Made by a program: the position numbers and the translations under genes
The notes under the pieces: generated by a model
What the model saw: only the letters and a program-made list of their open reading frames with translations
Told to the model about the DNA's origin: nothing
The model's database searches: none
In this document: in pieces, positions 1 through 11,727 of the stretch
Numbering within the stretch: position 1 is the stretch's first letter
How the letters are laid out: every line of letters starts with the position of its first letter
Assembly (NCBI GenBank): GCA_019925795.1
Contig: CM034303.1
Location: 7,254,001 to 7,318,000, forward strand
DNA: 64,000 bases
From: Dendrobium chrysotoxum
Lineage: Eukaryota; Streptophyta; Magnoliopsida; Asparagales; Orchidaceae
Reading direction: 5' to 3'

Positions 1-1579
1 ATATTTTGACAGCCTCACTCCAGATTATTCTGACCCATTCTCTGGCCTGAAATCAATCAAATCCACATAATAAGCACATAGACCAACAAATAACCAAAAC
101 CCAATATTGTATTCAATGCAAGGTCTCAAGAAATAATATGCATACTCAACTCAATCAATATAAAATTAGTGGTAATCAATATGAAATCAGCGGTCAATAT
201 TAATATATCAAAAAATCAATATGATCAGTAAAATAAAAGCATATCAAGAAACATAGGAATCTATCAATATATAAAAAAATGAATAATAGTCTATAAAATA
301 ATGTCAAGTGCCATACAATAAAGCAAATGTCAATTTTATGTCAATTATATTCATGCAGATAATTCCATCATATGTTCATATCAATGACGGGCCATGTGTA
401 CATATCTATTAGTATGTCATATCAGTAAACTATATCAATGTATCTATCAATATATATAGGTGTATCTATCATATGCTATGTAATGCTGTATCAATTTCAA
501 TGCTAGCTTTATCAGTTCTATCTATTAGTCAGTACATGTGTTATCATATAAATGTAATCATGAATGTGATTATAAATAGCAAGGTAGGACATCCAACTTT
601 AATATGATATGTTCATTTTTTTCATCTGTCATCCATGAGTGTTATTAATTTTTCATTATATTGTTATATCACTATTATAAGTGACTTTCAATAATATAAA
701 AAGCGTCGTCATACTCTGCCATTAGCATAATTCAGCCAGTTAATTACAGGCTAATATTTAGGATTATATCATGAACTTTTATTTTAAGAAAAATCTGTTG
801 GCTCACTCTCCTACTAGTATTATATTTTAAGAGCCAACCCAATTTAATTTTAGTATTAATAGCTAGTTTTTCTTGCTTACATGCAATTGCCATATTTATT
901 TCATATCAATTATGTCATTTTTCTATGCAATGTAATTCAAATGAAATGTATTAATCTAGGAAATGCAGGAAATCAAAAAATTATTTATTTATTTAAGAAA
1001 ATCATAATTATTGATTCACTTGATGAAATTCAATAATATTATAGGCAAAATGCTAATAAAATTCATATCTATCATATATATAAAAATTACATTGTGAATG
1101 TGCAGTAAATTAGAAGAAAATTATATTGGAAAGATTAAATTATTCAAAGTCAAAATCATTAAAAATCAGAGTAGGATTTGGGTTACTTATCACGAATAGA
1201 AGAAATCTCTGAACATAACCGACAGACGAAAATGCTCTGAACCTCTTTCTCCCTCTTCTCTCTCTCCTCCTTCTCCCCTCTTCCTCTACTCCTTCCTTTC
1301 CTTACTCGTCAAGCCAAGAAATAATAGGGAGGAGGTGATGGCTGAGTGGAGAAATTATTTTTTAAAAAATACTTTTCAGTGCCTAGCACCACGATGCTCC
1401 AACTTGACACCGTATTGTTGCATGCTCATTCAAGAGTTATTGTATAACAGAGAGCATAAGCGCTACGATGGAGTTACTCCCTCCAAAGCTATTGCTCTCA
1501 AAATTACAGCACCGTAGCACCATAGTTCAAAAATTTCATATTTTGCAAATTTTTATTTTAAAATTTTTAGGTTGTTACA
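1..1579 (-). repeat. Truncated Ty3/gypsy-type LTR, minus orientation
   Basis: AT-rich non-coding sequence that ends at a TTGTTACA terminus (an LTR starting TGTAACAACC when read on the minus strand). A pyrimidine-rich block near 1240-1310 followed by a block rich in CACCGTAGCACC-type words recurs in the same order at 3440-3760 and 20130-20420, so these are copies of one LTR family. The other end lies beyond the window, so no target duplication can be checked. The small open frame inside at 1335-1517 is not a gene. Confidence 0.5.
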
Positions 1580-2230
1580 CTAATTACTTATAAAGCCTTC
1601 ATAAATATTATTTGAATATTGATATTAGTTAGTCAATTTGATACTAACTTCTAACATTATTCTTTCATCCACGTTAGCCAATACTTGGAATATAAAGATG
1701 AAATTGATGTTTTTAATTCAAATGCTTTTTTAATAACACCATCTCTTATTATATCTAAGTTTTGCAACTTTTTATTGTGCCAAATTCAATCATAAGACGA
1801 TATGAGTATGCTCATAAGGCAAATCCATCAATCTACCGAGCTTAATAATAATTTCCTAAAAAAAAATTAAATTTTAAATTAAATTTATAAGTGTTTTCTT
1901 TTGAAGATGATATTTTGATAGAAATTATCTTATATTATACAAAATTTAACTTCATGAATTGTAAATAATTCGCGAGTTCTTGAGAACTCTATTATTCGGC
2001 TAGTCAAGTAAGTACTAAATGACATCAAAAAATTTTAATAAAATTTAAAATTTTACTCATTCCTTTGATGAAATATTTATAAGAGAGAAAAATACCTTCT
2101 TTCCAACTTATGTTTATAGTCGGTTTACACATTTGAGTTGTAATATTTGGCGACTCTCCTCTTAACTTCTTATTGCTTGATAGAGAATTGAATTCTAAGT
2201 TATTCAGTAATATCAAGTAGAATATTTAAT
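1580..2230 (-). pseudogene. Possible integrase C-terminal trace of an old Tat-lineage Ty3/gypsy element
   Basis: On the minus strand, near 2100-2190, a short stretch reads like RVAKYYNSNV, matching the 'RVARHYNRRVKPR' region just before the GDLVLR motif in the integrase C-terminus of the young element at 12040-12100. A weaker second trace lies near 1760-1830. Frames are broken throughout. The position and strand fit the downstream part of the relic whose protease and RT lie at 3800-4750. This is a low-confidence reading. Confidence 0.3.
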
Positions 2231-2369
2231 TATTATTTATTAGTGCTTCTTCATTCATCAAGTTCTTCTTTAAAGTCTGAGGCAGCAACTAATCTTTAGC
2301 ATAGTATAATATCGCAGCTACAACAGCAAGTCTACCTGAATAAACCCGGTAAGAATTTCATATTTTTCC

Positions 2370-2690
2370 CTTGTTGATGTTAAATGAAAATTGTTATTTA
2401 GTATTCATTTAAAGTATATGAGGGTTAGAATCGAATTAAAGAAGTAAAAAATGTGAAAACTTCCCTGGGAGCGCTGTGGCGTTGAGCTTGAAACGTTGCG
2501 ACACTTTCCTCTCTATTTGGAAGGAGAGTTTCTTGGGAGAGCAATGGCGCTATGTGTGGTGGATCTACGACGCTTCCTTCTTTGTATGGGATCAATGTTT
2601 TGGGGAGTGTTGTGGTGTTAGTGAGGGTGTTGTGGCGATGTGCTCTCTATTTGGGAGTATTTAGAATATTTGAGGGAGAGTTATGGTTCT
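2370..2690 (+). repeat. LTR-like fragment with GC-rich 'gcgctgtggcg' block
   Basis: Around 2468-2650 there is a run of words such as GCGCTGTGGCG and TGTGGCG in an otherwise AT-rich context. The same vocabulary appears in plus orientation inside the LTR at 45,560-45,730 and in minus orientation in the LTRs at 22,040-22,130 and 29,590-29,750. It is probably the R/U5-like part of a related LTR. Overlapping short frames here show no protein similarity. Confidence 0.3.
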
Positions 2691-3798
2691 ATATCAATTA
2701 TGTGTATCAATCAATTCATGTGCTCTTTTGTACATGCATGAAAATATGGATACAATTATAAATAGCAAGACATTACATTCAGCTGGTTACATTGTGTTTT
2801 CTTGTGTTTAGTATTACTATCAAATGTCAGGTGTGAGGTGTTAGGTAGCTATCTTGTAAGAGTTGTCATTCATGCTCATCGGCATAACTTGTCCCCTTAT
2901 GACTCCCTATCTTGTATCTTATATCTTGTATTTTGTATCCTATATCATGAATTGGAATTACACCACTACCCATAATTTAAAGGAATCTTCATCGACCCAC
3001 CCTCTTGTACAGGGCATCATGCTCCAACCAACCTGAACTATTTTGCAACTAGCCAACCTTTCTCGCAATGCCACATTTATTTTATATTAGTCATATCATT
3101 TTTTATGCAAATTCAATATCATGATTGAAATGTAAGTAATCCATAAAATGCAAAAAAAATCTACAAAATATGTATACTATTCATTAACTTAAAAAATCAT
3201 CACTACTAATTTATGTGGTGAAATTTAATAATATTACAGTCAAAATACTTATAAAAATTATATCTATCATATACAGAAAGTTGCAAAGAGAATGTTCAAT
3301 AAATTAGGAGAAAATATATTTTTGGTAGATTCAAGAGAGATAAAAATCATAGAAGTCAAAACCATTAAAAAATAGGAGTAAGGGTATATTTACTTATTTC
3401 AATAAGAATAAAATTTATAACAGAAGCGACAAATGAAAACAGCTTGAAGAGCTTCCTCTCTCTTCTCTTTATCCTCTTCTCTTCCCTTCCCTTCTTCTTC
3501 TCCTTTCTTTTCTTTCCCGACAAGCCAAGTGAAGAGGGGAGGTAAAGTAGGGTGGCAAGTATATTTAAAGGAAAATATTAAAAAAAAATATTTTTAGTGC
3601 CCAGTGCCGCACCATGCAAGATTCAGCGTTGCTGTGCTGCATGCCACCCCCAGAGTTACTATATAATAAAGAGCTTAGCACTGCGATGGCACATTCCCAG
3701 CATCGCTGTGCTTGCCGGCCAAAACCACAACGCTACTTACTGGATCAAATTTTTATATTTTTTAAACAAATTATTTTTAAAATTTTTTGGGTTATTAT
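2691..3798 (-). repeat. LTR fragment, minus orientation, same family as 1-1579
   Basis: Parallels the last 1.1 kb of the LTR at 1-1579: shared 'attataaatagcaag' (near 2757 and 570), the same pyrimidine-rich tract and the same GCACCGCACC-type block, ending in GGGTTATTATA at 3798. It interrupts the RNase H part of the old Tat relic, whose reading is lost at this junction. The low-coordinate end is not clear and no target duplication was found. Confidence 0.4.
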
Positions 3799-3799
3799 A

Positions 3800-4750
3800 A
3801 AGTCCTCACTCATTTATAATTTTATAATAGAGGCAACGAAGAGAGATTCAACTTCAACTATTGAAAGGCAAGTTCACATTCTTTATTCCAGATGAAGTGC
3901 TTCCCATTTCTCAAAACATTGAAGTGAGTACTTATCACCCAACTTTGAGATGAACCAAGCAAACCTAATAATTCACCCAGTCAGCCTTTACGACTCCTTC
4001 ACATTTTATGTTAGGGGCATTATAAGAATTGTTTTTATATTTTTTGGGATTTATTTCAATATCTTTTGGATTTAGAAAAACTTAAGCTCTTGCTCAATTT
4101 AGCTCTAAAGGTATACTTCAAAGGGTTTGACTTCATGCTGTACTTTTTTAGAGTAGAATTGTTTTTATTGTTTAGATCTTCAGTTTGCTACTTATTCATG
4201 AGATCATCTATATAAACTTCAACATTTTTCCATTATGATCCTAGAAATGTAATCCATTATCATTTGATATGTCATACCTCCATATTTAAGGGGCATTACA
4301 CTTGGGAGGCATTTATAGTGGTTCTCTGGAGATTCCATTATAAGTAGTTAGTGCAATGACTACTGTGTAGATAACCAAAGTAGTAAACCACTTTTCTTCT
4401 TCTCCCTAGGTGATAGGTAAGGCAATTAGCCCTTTTGTCCCCTTGTGCTCCCTATAGAATTCAAAGAGAGGACCAAAAGTTGGCACTAAGGGAGTAACGT
4501 TCAGGTTTATCTTCTCATAAACACTCTTGTAGATAATGTTCACTGAGCTTCCTATGCCTATAAGGATGTTGCCAATTTAATAGTTGGTGATGAGATAAAC
4601 ATTGCATCATTGTAGGGGGGTTGTCATTTGTTGAATGATAAGCTTTTGTAAAGATGATTTGGGACTCAGTGAGTTCACCTCTACTTATCAAAGTCTTATA
4701 AGGTTAATTTTGTGAGAAGCCTCATCACTAGCTCCTCCATAGAATGCAAG
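3800..4750 (-). pseudogene. Relic of Tat-lineage Ty3/gypsy pol (protease, RT, start of RNase H)
   Basis: Read on the minus strand from 4750 down, the conceptual frames give a protease segment (about 4720-4330) with IGSSVNIIYK in place of the usual D-N-G-S-S active-site region, then GLIALPIT and a segment ending near SREP, matching the 'YNAIFGRP' end of Tat proteases. Directly after it comes VMPLKYGGMTYQ (about 4290-4250), equivalent to the VMPFGLKNAGATYQ block of RT, then VEVYIDDLM (4220-4190), the YIDD catalytic motif, and KYSMKSNPLKYTF. About 3910-3830 matches the start of the RNase H linker (WNKECELAFQ). The RT part between protease and VMPFG is deleted. Several stops and frameshifts make it clearly dead. 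Its upstream gag part appears to continue at 18,310. Confidence 0.7.
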
Positions 4751-5444
4751 TGTCACACCCAACCCAACATAACCTACATGTCATCACAGGTTATATTAGG
4801 TCAAGTGCAAGCAAAGATTTTGCCTAAGATCTTTGGAAGGAATTTCTTTTTATCATCCAAATTCACAATACAAAGCCACTAAGCCATCAATATGTAAAAG
4901 TAAAATATAAGCCATAATCCAACATATATAAATACATATCAGAACTATTTGCACCCAAAATATCCATATATACAATGTTCAAGTCACCGTATCATAATAA
5001 TGCATGTAAAATTTATATATAAATCGAAATTAGTGGAATTCATTTAAAATGCAATGTGCTATGTTTCACATGTATTTAACCACAACAAATAGGTTCTAAC
5101 CAGTATGCATGTCATACACTTATATTAAGAGGTTTTAATAATTATTTATATAAGTTTTAAATTTATCTCAATTACTCAAATTAGGATATTTTCTCTAAAA
5201 TATAAAATTTCTAGTGAAAATTTAATATGATTATGTCAATAAGTGTAAATGATTAAAACTATAACATACTAAATATTACTCCGTGAAAATTTGCATAATT
5301 TTTGTAAGTTCTGACTAAATTAAAATTCATAAAATACAAAATATGCAAAATCATTAAAATTAAAGATAGTATAATGGTAGCCTAACTTAAGATGAGCACT
5401 TTTTCAAACTAAACTGACTGGCAAAAATAGCTGTACGACCCTTA

Positions 5445-5763
5445 ATGCCTAGCTTTCTCTCTCTATTTTCTTCTTATTTTCTATCTTCCCCTTCTCAGTT
5501 AAAATGAAATATGGCCTTTTTATAAGTTTTTTAAGTGGAGTTAGATTTTTTATAATAAAATATGTTAATGGTATAATTATAATTATGCCAATTGTTTTAT
5601 TTTTAGCATAAAATTCTTATAAATTCTTTTATATCTTCAAATTTGAGACTCTAAAAATTATGAAAAAATATTCATAAAATAGCCCAGCTTGTCTAGAATT
5701 CTATGTTAAAATTGGTTTGCAAAAAAGACCTCTAACAATTTCAGAAAACTCATTTATACCAAT
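5445..5763 (+). repeat. Internal tandem duplication of the solo LTR, copy 1 (left part)
   Basis: From the pyrimidine tract at about 5455, through 'ataattataattatgccaatt' and 'aaaatagcccagcttg', this stretch matches 16,630-16,960 in order. Copy 1 continues after the young Tat element at 16,482-16,630 and ends with the 'acaataatatctatgttatgt' words that also end copy 2 at 18,007-18,027. Confidence 0.65.
5759..5763. repeat. Target site duplication CCAAT, left
   Basis: CCAAT directly precedes the 5' LTR (TGATACG...). The same five bases directly follow the 3' LTR at 16,477-16,481. This is the 5-bp duplication expected from Ty3/gypsy integration. Confidence 0.95.
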
Positions 5764-6776
5764 TGATACGTCATCGAAAAATTATCTTGATCGGGCACGA
5801 ATCTCGAGGAAAAACTCAAGTTGGAAACTTCAAAAATTAATTCAGAGACCATTTAAACTCTGATTTTAGCAAGCTTATAGTCGAACTGAGCGTCTCGGAA
5901 ATACGAATCCAACAACACCAAATTCGACTCAATCCGAGCTCAAACGAGTCCAAATCAAGTACCCGAAGCGCTGTTGGAAGCATCAAACAGCTATTTGAGT
6001 TACCAAACGGTCTCCGATTTTGACGAGCTTATAGTCGAATCGAGCGGCTCGACGAGACGAATCCAACGAGCGCAAGATCGCAGAATTCGGATATCATTAA
6101 GACCTTCAAATGCTTGATAAATGGTTCACGATCAAGGGATTTAATATCGGCCGTTCATCCGGATCACTCCTTATTTTCCCTTGATCCCTCATCTATTTAC
6201 GGGCTATGCCACTCCAAAAAAACTATAAATAGCCCCTCATTTCTCTTAAGAGGGGACCCAAGCCAAGAAGAGAAGAGGAGAAGATGAAGAGAAGAGAAGT
6301 CTAGGAGGGAACAACTCCTCCTCGACCACCGCCGGAACATCGCCGGAACTTCGCCGGAACTCTGCCGAAACACCACCGAAGCACCACCGGGCGTCCGAGG
6401 GACGCCGGAGCAACATCGGAATTCTGCCCGACGCCAGAATTCCACCCGACGCCCGAGTGACGCCGGACTTTTTTCCAAGTGACGCCGGAATTCTGCTCGA
6501 CACCCAAGTGACGTCGGAACTCCGCTTGGCCTTGTAACTGATGCTCATTGTAATCTGATCGTCCTGAATTTAAAGGACGAATCAGCCTCGTGTATTTCAA
6601 ACAATACTAGTGGAACTTTTTTCAACTGGGCGTGGCCCCGTGGTTTTTTCCCTTTCTAGGGTTTTCCACGTAAAAATTCTGGTGTTACTCTCTCAATTCT
6701 GTTTGTGTGCTGGATATACGTAAAACGCTGAGACGAAAAATTAAATCTATCGCCGCGTATATTTGAGTCCGCAACA
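5764..6776 (+). repeat. 5' LTR of the young Tat element
   Basis: Starts TGATACGTC and ends CCGCAACA. It contains a TATAAATAG box at 6224-6232, a purine-rich tract at 6264-6300 and a GC-rich block of imperfect CGCCGGAAC-type repeats (about 6325-6530). It is 18 bp shorter than the 3' LTR because one repeat-like segment near 6408 is missing. Minus-strand open frames over the GC-rich block are artefacts of the repeats. Confidence 0.95.
6224..6232 (+). promoter_or_regulatory. TATA box of the 5' LTR
   Basis: TATAAATAG in an ACTATAAATAGCCCC context, identical to 15,906-15,914 in the 3' LTR and placed upstream of the GC-rich leader. It is a probable core promoter for gag-pol RNA. Confidence 0.75.
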
Positions 6777-6779
6777 GTT

Positions 6780-6798
6780 TGGCGCCGTCTGTGGGAAC
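6780..6798 (+). other. Primer binding site
   Basis: TGGCGCCGTCTGTGGGAAC begins three bases after the 5' LTR. The TGG start complements a tRNA CCA end, and TGGCGCC matches tRNA 3' ends of the ...GGCGCCA type (tRNA-Asp-like). The exact tRNA was not checked. Confidence 0.8.
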
Positions 6799-6828
6799 TT
6801 CCATCCCACAACTTCAAGTATTGCTACG

Positions 6829-7947
6829 ATGGTCAACAGGCGCAGCAGTCGTATCATTGGAGCTTCTCTCTCCAACTCCCACCAGTCCAGAAATCAGTCT
6901 ATGAATCATAGACGCCCGATATCTGCCTCCTTATACCCCGGGGGGCAAAACGCACCTGGAGAAGGGACCTCGGGACCCTCCTTAGAAGAGAGAATTCGAA
7001 AGATGGAAGAATCTCAAAACGAGATCCTACAACTCTTGCGAGAGACTCGACAGCCGACCCTAGCACCTCAGGAGGAGGTTCTTCTCCCTCGAGATCCACC
7101 CCGTGTCGAAGTTGTTCAAATTGAACATCTTCAGGCTGAGAATCCTCTTCCTCCACTCAGGAGGCGTTCACAGTCACGTCAAGAGAACGAGCTGGCTGAT
7201 ACAGCAAGTTCTACCCATCCTCCGCATGCAAGTCAGCGATCTCGCCTTCCTCATGACCTCCCTGAAGAGCTAGCCCAACCTCACATTGCTGTGCTCCCTC
7301 GCAATGCCCTATGCCACGAACTGCGACAATTAGTCCGGGAGGAATTCCCTACAGGAGGCATAAGGCAACCTCTTCGTCAGTGGGACTTCTAGGAGTCGTC
7401 ACCCCTGGCAGAAGTCATTCTTCAACACCCTATTCAGGCTGGCTTTAAGCTGCCAAGCATTGAATCCTACGATGGGACATCCGACTCGTACGAGCACATC
7501 GACCATTACAGGACCATCATGCATATTCAACGAGCTTCAGATGCACTCCTTTGCCAGGTTTTCCCTGCTACTCTTAAAGGACAAGCTCGAACATGGTACT
7601 ATTCACTTCCAGCCGGAATAATCCCCACATTTGTTAAATTGGCCAAGGTGTTTGTTGAGCAGTTCGTAGCCAACCGAAGAATTACTAAGGATTCTTCTCA
7701 CCTTTTCGGGATTCGTCAAAGCGAGGGAGAATCGTTGAAAGAGTACTTTCGACGATTTTCTATCGAGGCTCGACAAATCCCAGGAGTAGACCCAGAATTG
7801 CTCAGAGGGGTCTTTCTTGGAGGACTTCGTCCTGGCCCCTTCTATTCGGCACTCATGCGCGATACTGTTTATTCATATGCCGATCTGATCCATCGTGTGG
7901 AAGCACAGATATTAGCAGATGAGGCAATAAACGCTCACAGAAAATAG
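6829..7947 (+). pseudogene. gag: gag of the young Tat element, broken by stop codons
   Basis: The first ATG after the primer site is at 6829 (MVNRRSSRIIG). The open part before it is only LTR and primer-site sequence. Residues 1-187 are a low-complexity, charged and proline-rich N-terminal region. The frame then hits TAG at 7390 and continues in the same frame into the conserved gag core (FKLPSIESYDGTSDSYEHI, then GQARTWYYSLPAGII and ESLKEYFRRF), stopping again at TAG 7945. The capsid-like core of Tat elements is otherwise intact, with no frameshift. The nucleocapsid knuckle follows in the next open stretch (YCHFHRSRGHTTESC, about 8192-8236). The product would form virus-like particles in the cytoplasm; this copy cannot make it without readthrough. 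Confidence 0.85.
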
Positions 7948-7986
7948 TTCGAGCAACCCACTGGGAAGCGCAAGGGAGCACCTGAG

Positions 7987-10812
7987 ATGGATAATCCATC
8001 ATCACAACGGAAAAAGCAAGGGAAGAGCAATCTACCTCCTAGACCCCCATTGCCACGACGAGAACCCCGACAGGAGAAGGAGTACACTCCGCTCAACACC
8101 TCTCGAGCAAATGTGTTGATGGCGATTCAAGATCAGGACAAAGTAAAGTGGCCGCATCCTTTAAAGCCGAATACAGGAAACCAAGATCAGTACTGCCACT
8201 TTCATCGTAGTCGTGGCCACACTACTGAGTCCTGTATGCAACTTAAGGAGGAGATTGAAAGACTCATCCGTCAGGGCTATCTTCGACAATTTATTGGGAA
8301 TCCACCTACCCGAGAAGAAGCTCGTCCCACTGGGGGGCAGAATCAATCACAAAGGCAGCCAGTGAATAACCGGATAACGGTGGGCGAAATTGAAACAATC
8401 GCAGGAGGCCCCTTACTATCCGACCAAGTCTTTTTGACTGTGGAAGAAAACCCAACTCCAAAAAAGGCTCGTATTGATCAATCCATCACATTTGATGATT
8501 CCGACCTGGAAGGAGTGAAAACCCCCCACCAAGATCTGCTTGTCATAAACGCAGGCATCGGTGACCCGTGTTACAAGGTCAAAAGAATTCTTATGGACAA
8601 CGGAAGCTTCGTAGATGTCCTGTTCTACTATACTTTTCTCAACATGGGTCTCTCAAGAGAAAAACTTCAACCTGCTGCAGGTCGTTTATATGGATTTGAT
8701 AATCGACCTGTACAAGCAGAAGGAGTAATCAGTCTCCCGGTAGTCCTTGGAGAATTTCCTCGACAGATTACACACTCCATTCAATTCATCGTGGTAAAGT
8801 CAGAATCAGCTTATAACGCCATCTTCGGGAGGCCGCTCCAGTCAATTTTTGGGATTATCGCATCCATTCCTCACCTCAAGCTGAAGTTCCATACCCCATC
8901 AGGAGTCGGTATAGTATGTGGAGATCAGCAAATAGCACAAACCTGCTATCTTAGGCAGATCAGGTCTCGTCCAACGGTTACCCTGAGCATCGAGGACTTT
9001 GATCTGCGGAGCGAAGATATTCCTCAGAGAGCTTCCCCTGTGGAAGACCTTACTACTGTATCTATATCTGAAGAGCATCCTTCAAAGACAGTGCGAATTG
9101 GATCACTTCTCTCAGATGATGAGAAGAAAAACTTTACAGCTTTTCTACGAGAAAATCAGGATATTTTTGCATGGAGTCCAGCAGATATGCCTGGAATTGA
9201 CCCCGAAGTAATCGTTCACTCTCTCAAGGTCAATCCAACGTGCAAACCGGTCATCCAGAAGAAGCGAAACTTTGCACCCGATCGCCAGCAAGCAATTGAA
9301 CAAGAAGTAGATAAACTTTTAGAAGCCGGATTCATACGAGAGGTGCACTATCCTACTTGGTTAGCAAATGTTGTCATGGTACGGAAGGGGAGTGGAGCCT
9401 GGAGAATGTGTATAGATTACACTGATCTCAACAAAGCTTGCCCGAAAGATAGTTTTTCGCTCCCTCGCATTGACCAGTTAGTTGATACCACTTCCGGTCA
9501 TCAGATGTTAAGCTTTATGGACGCATACTCCGGTTACAATCAAATAAAAATGAATCTTGCTGATGAAGAAGCAACAGCTTTTCAAACAGACAAAGGATTG
9601 TACTGCTACCGGGTGATGCCCTTCGGACTCAAAAATGCTGGAGCAACTTATCAGCGCCTCATGAATAAGGTTTTCAAAAGCCTTATTGGACATACTATGG
9701 AGGTGTACGTAGATGATATGTTGGTAAAAAGTCTGGAAAAAACCCAACATATTTCTGACCTGAAACAATATTTTCACTTATTAAGGCGTTACAATATGCG
9801 ACTCAACCCCGCTAAATGTGCTTTTGGAGTCGCTTCTGGAAAGTTTTTAGGGTTTATGGTAACCCATAGGGGAATCGAAGCCAATCCGGAGAAGATCAAG
9901 GCACTAAGGGACATGGTACCGCCAAAGAACATCAAGGAGGTCCAAAGGCTAAATGGGAGAATTGCGGCGCTATCTCGTTTCCTGGCACGTTCAGGAGACA
10001 AATATCTGCCCTTCTTTAAGATACTTAGAGGCGCTCGCAGCTCCGGGTTCCAATGGACAGATGAATGTCAAGAAGCCTTTGAGCAATTACGAAAGTATTT
10101 GGCATCCCCGCCATTACTTTCTAAACCAATACCAGGAGAGAGATTGTATTTGTATATGGCTGTATCTATCCAAGCCATTAGTTCGGTTCTGGTCCGAGAA
10201 GAAAATGCTATACAACGTCCTATCTACTATGTTAGCAAGATTTTATCTGAAGTAGAGGGACGTTATCTTTTGACAGATAAGACAGCATTGGCGCTAGTTT
10301 ATTCCGCCAGAAAACTATGCCCTTATTTTCAAGCCCACTCAATTGGAGTTTACACGAATCTGCCGCTAAAAAGTATTCTGCAGAAGCCAGAAGCATCAGG
10401 CAGGCTTGTTAAGTGGTCTGTAGAACTGGGAGAATTTGATATCCACTACTTGCCTAGACCTGATATTAAATCTCAAGCACTAGCAGATTTCATAGTTGAA
10501 TGCACCGTTCCGGTGTCTGATGTACAACCAAGTGCTTCACCTTCTTCTCCATGCTGGACGTTGTACGTAGATGGAGCATCAGGGAGTTCTGGGGCTGGGG
10601 CTGGAATTCTATTAATCTCTCCACAGAAGGTTACCCTTGAGTACGGGCTTCGACTCAAGTTCCCGGCAACCAACAACATAGCAGAATATGAGGCCCTTGT
10701 TGCTGGGTTGAGACTAGCAATTGACTGTGAAGTCCAGAACCTAGTAGCCCACACTGATTCCCAACTAGTCGCCTCTCAGGTGGAGGGGGATTTTGATATT
10801 CACAACCCATAA
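7987..10812 (+). pseudogene. pol: Protease, reverse transcriptase, RNase H and archaeal RNase H part of pol
   Basis: A 941-codon open stretch. About residues 69-85 hold the knuckle CHFHRSRGHTTESC. The protease lies around residues 180-290 with ILMDNGSFVDVLFY as active-site region (a D-N-G-S variant of DTG) and YNAIFGRP near its end. RT spans about residues 430-640: CIDYTDLNKACPKDSF, then VMPFGLKNAGATYQ, then EVYVDDMLVKS with the YVDD catalytic pair at about 9700-9725. RNase H follows (YLYMAVSIQAISSVL), degenerate at its first catalytic position as often in Tat elements. The archaeal-type RNase H begins LYVDGASGSSGAGAG with D, E (AEYEAL) and D (HTDSQL) present. The frame ends at TAA 10,810-10,812, inside this domain. 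Confidence 0.9.
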
Positions 10813-11427
10813 TTGGCTCAATATTGTAGCATTGTGAAGCTACTCTTAGCCCGTATAGGGGAGCATCAAATCATACATATCCTCCGAGAACAAAATGCAA
10901 GAGCAGACGCTCTTTCTAAACTTGCTACATCAACAACGGGGGATATCTACAAGAGAAGATGTATCGAGGAAATCCACTTTCCAAGCATTCAGGGTCCATG
11001 GGTCATACAGTCAATTGACGAGCCAAGAGAGACGTCTTGGATCGAACCCATCTTGTCTTTTCTGAAAGATGGGGTGCTACTTGAAGATCCTATAGCTGCA
11101 ATACGACTTAGGAGACAAGCTGCAAATTTTACTATTATCAGCAACGAGTTGTATAAGCGCTCCTTCGTTGGGCCGTACCTCAAGTGTCTCCCGCCATCAG
11201 AAGCTGATTATGCGCTTCGAGAAGTGCATTCAGGAGTATGTGGAGAACATCTGGGAGGAAGAGCGTTAGCTTACAAGATCATGAGACAGGGATTCTATTG
11301 GCCTACAATGAAACAGGATGCACTTGAATTCACACGAAAATGCGAAAACTGTCAACTGCATTCTAACCTCACTCATACACCCGCTCTGGAGCTTGCATCC
11401 CTTCAAAGCCCCTGGCCTTTTGCCTAA
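10813..11427 (+). pseudogene. pol: End of archaeal RNase H and integrase zinc-binding domain
   Basis: This continues the same frame directly after the 10,810 stop (first codon TTG, not a true start). It completes the archaeal RNase H with NARADALSKLA, which carries the last catalytic aspartate. It then gives the integrase N-terminal zinc-binding domain, with histidines in REVHSGVCGEHLGG and cysteines in KCENCQLHSN. It ends at TAA 11,425-11,427, just before the WGIDIMGPFP block that starts the integrase core. Confidence 0.85.
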
Positions 11428-11727
11428 TGGGGAATTGATATAATGGGACCTTTTCCTATAGCGACTGGACAGCGAAAATTCATTATTTTGGCTGTAGATT
11501 ACTTCACCAAATGGGTAGAGGCGGAACCTTTGGCGAAGATTACTGAAGCAAATGCCAAGCAATTCTTATGGAAGAACATAATATATCGCTTTGGCATCCC
11601 CGCAAAAATCGTCACTGATAACGGGACACAGTTCACCAGGAAGATCTTTACATCTTTTTGTAGGGATTTTCATATTCAGCTCATTCACATAGCTGTTGCC
11701 CATCCTCAAGCTAATGGGCAAACATAG
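11428..11727 (+). pseudogene. pol: Integrase catalytic core, stop at the catalytic glutamate
   Basis: Contains WGIDIMGPFP, AVDYFTKWVEAEPL (first catalytic aspartate) and IVTDNGTQF (second). After the second aspartate there are exactly 35 codons and then TAG at 11,725-11,727, in the place where DD35E integrases have the glutamate (HPQANGQT followed by the stop, then VTNRTI). Reading continues in the same frame downstream. Even full readthrough would probably insert another residue at the active site. Confidence 0.85.

Noticed and set aside
2476..2761. Two overlapping plus frames as a small gene
   Set aside because: They lie in an LTR-like block whose vocabulary recurs in three other LTRs. No similarity.
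6197..6600. Three overlapping minus-strand frames of about 100 codons in the 5' LTR (again at 15,879-16,300)
   Set aside because: They arise from the GC-rich CGCCGGAAC repeat block of the LTR and occur in three frames at once. No protein similarity.
7390..7947. Programmed readthrough at the two gag stops
   Set aside because: Possible in principle, but the other three stops lie inside enzyme domains, so random inactivation explains all five more simply.
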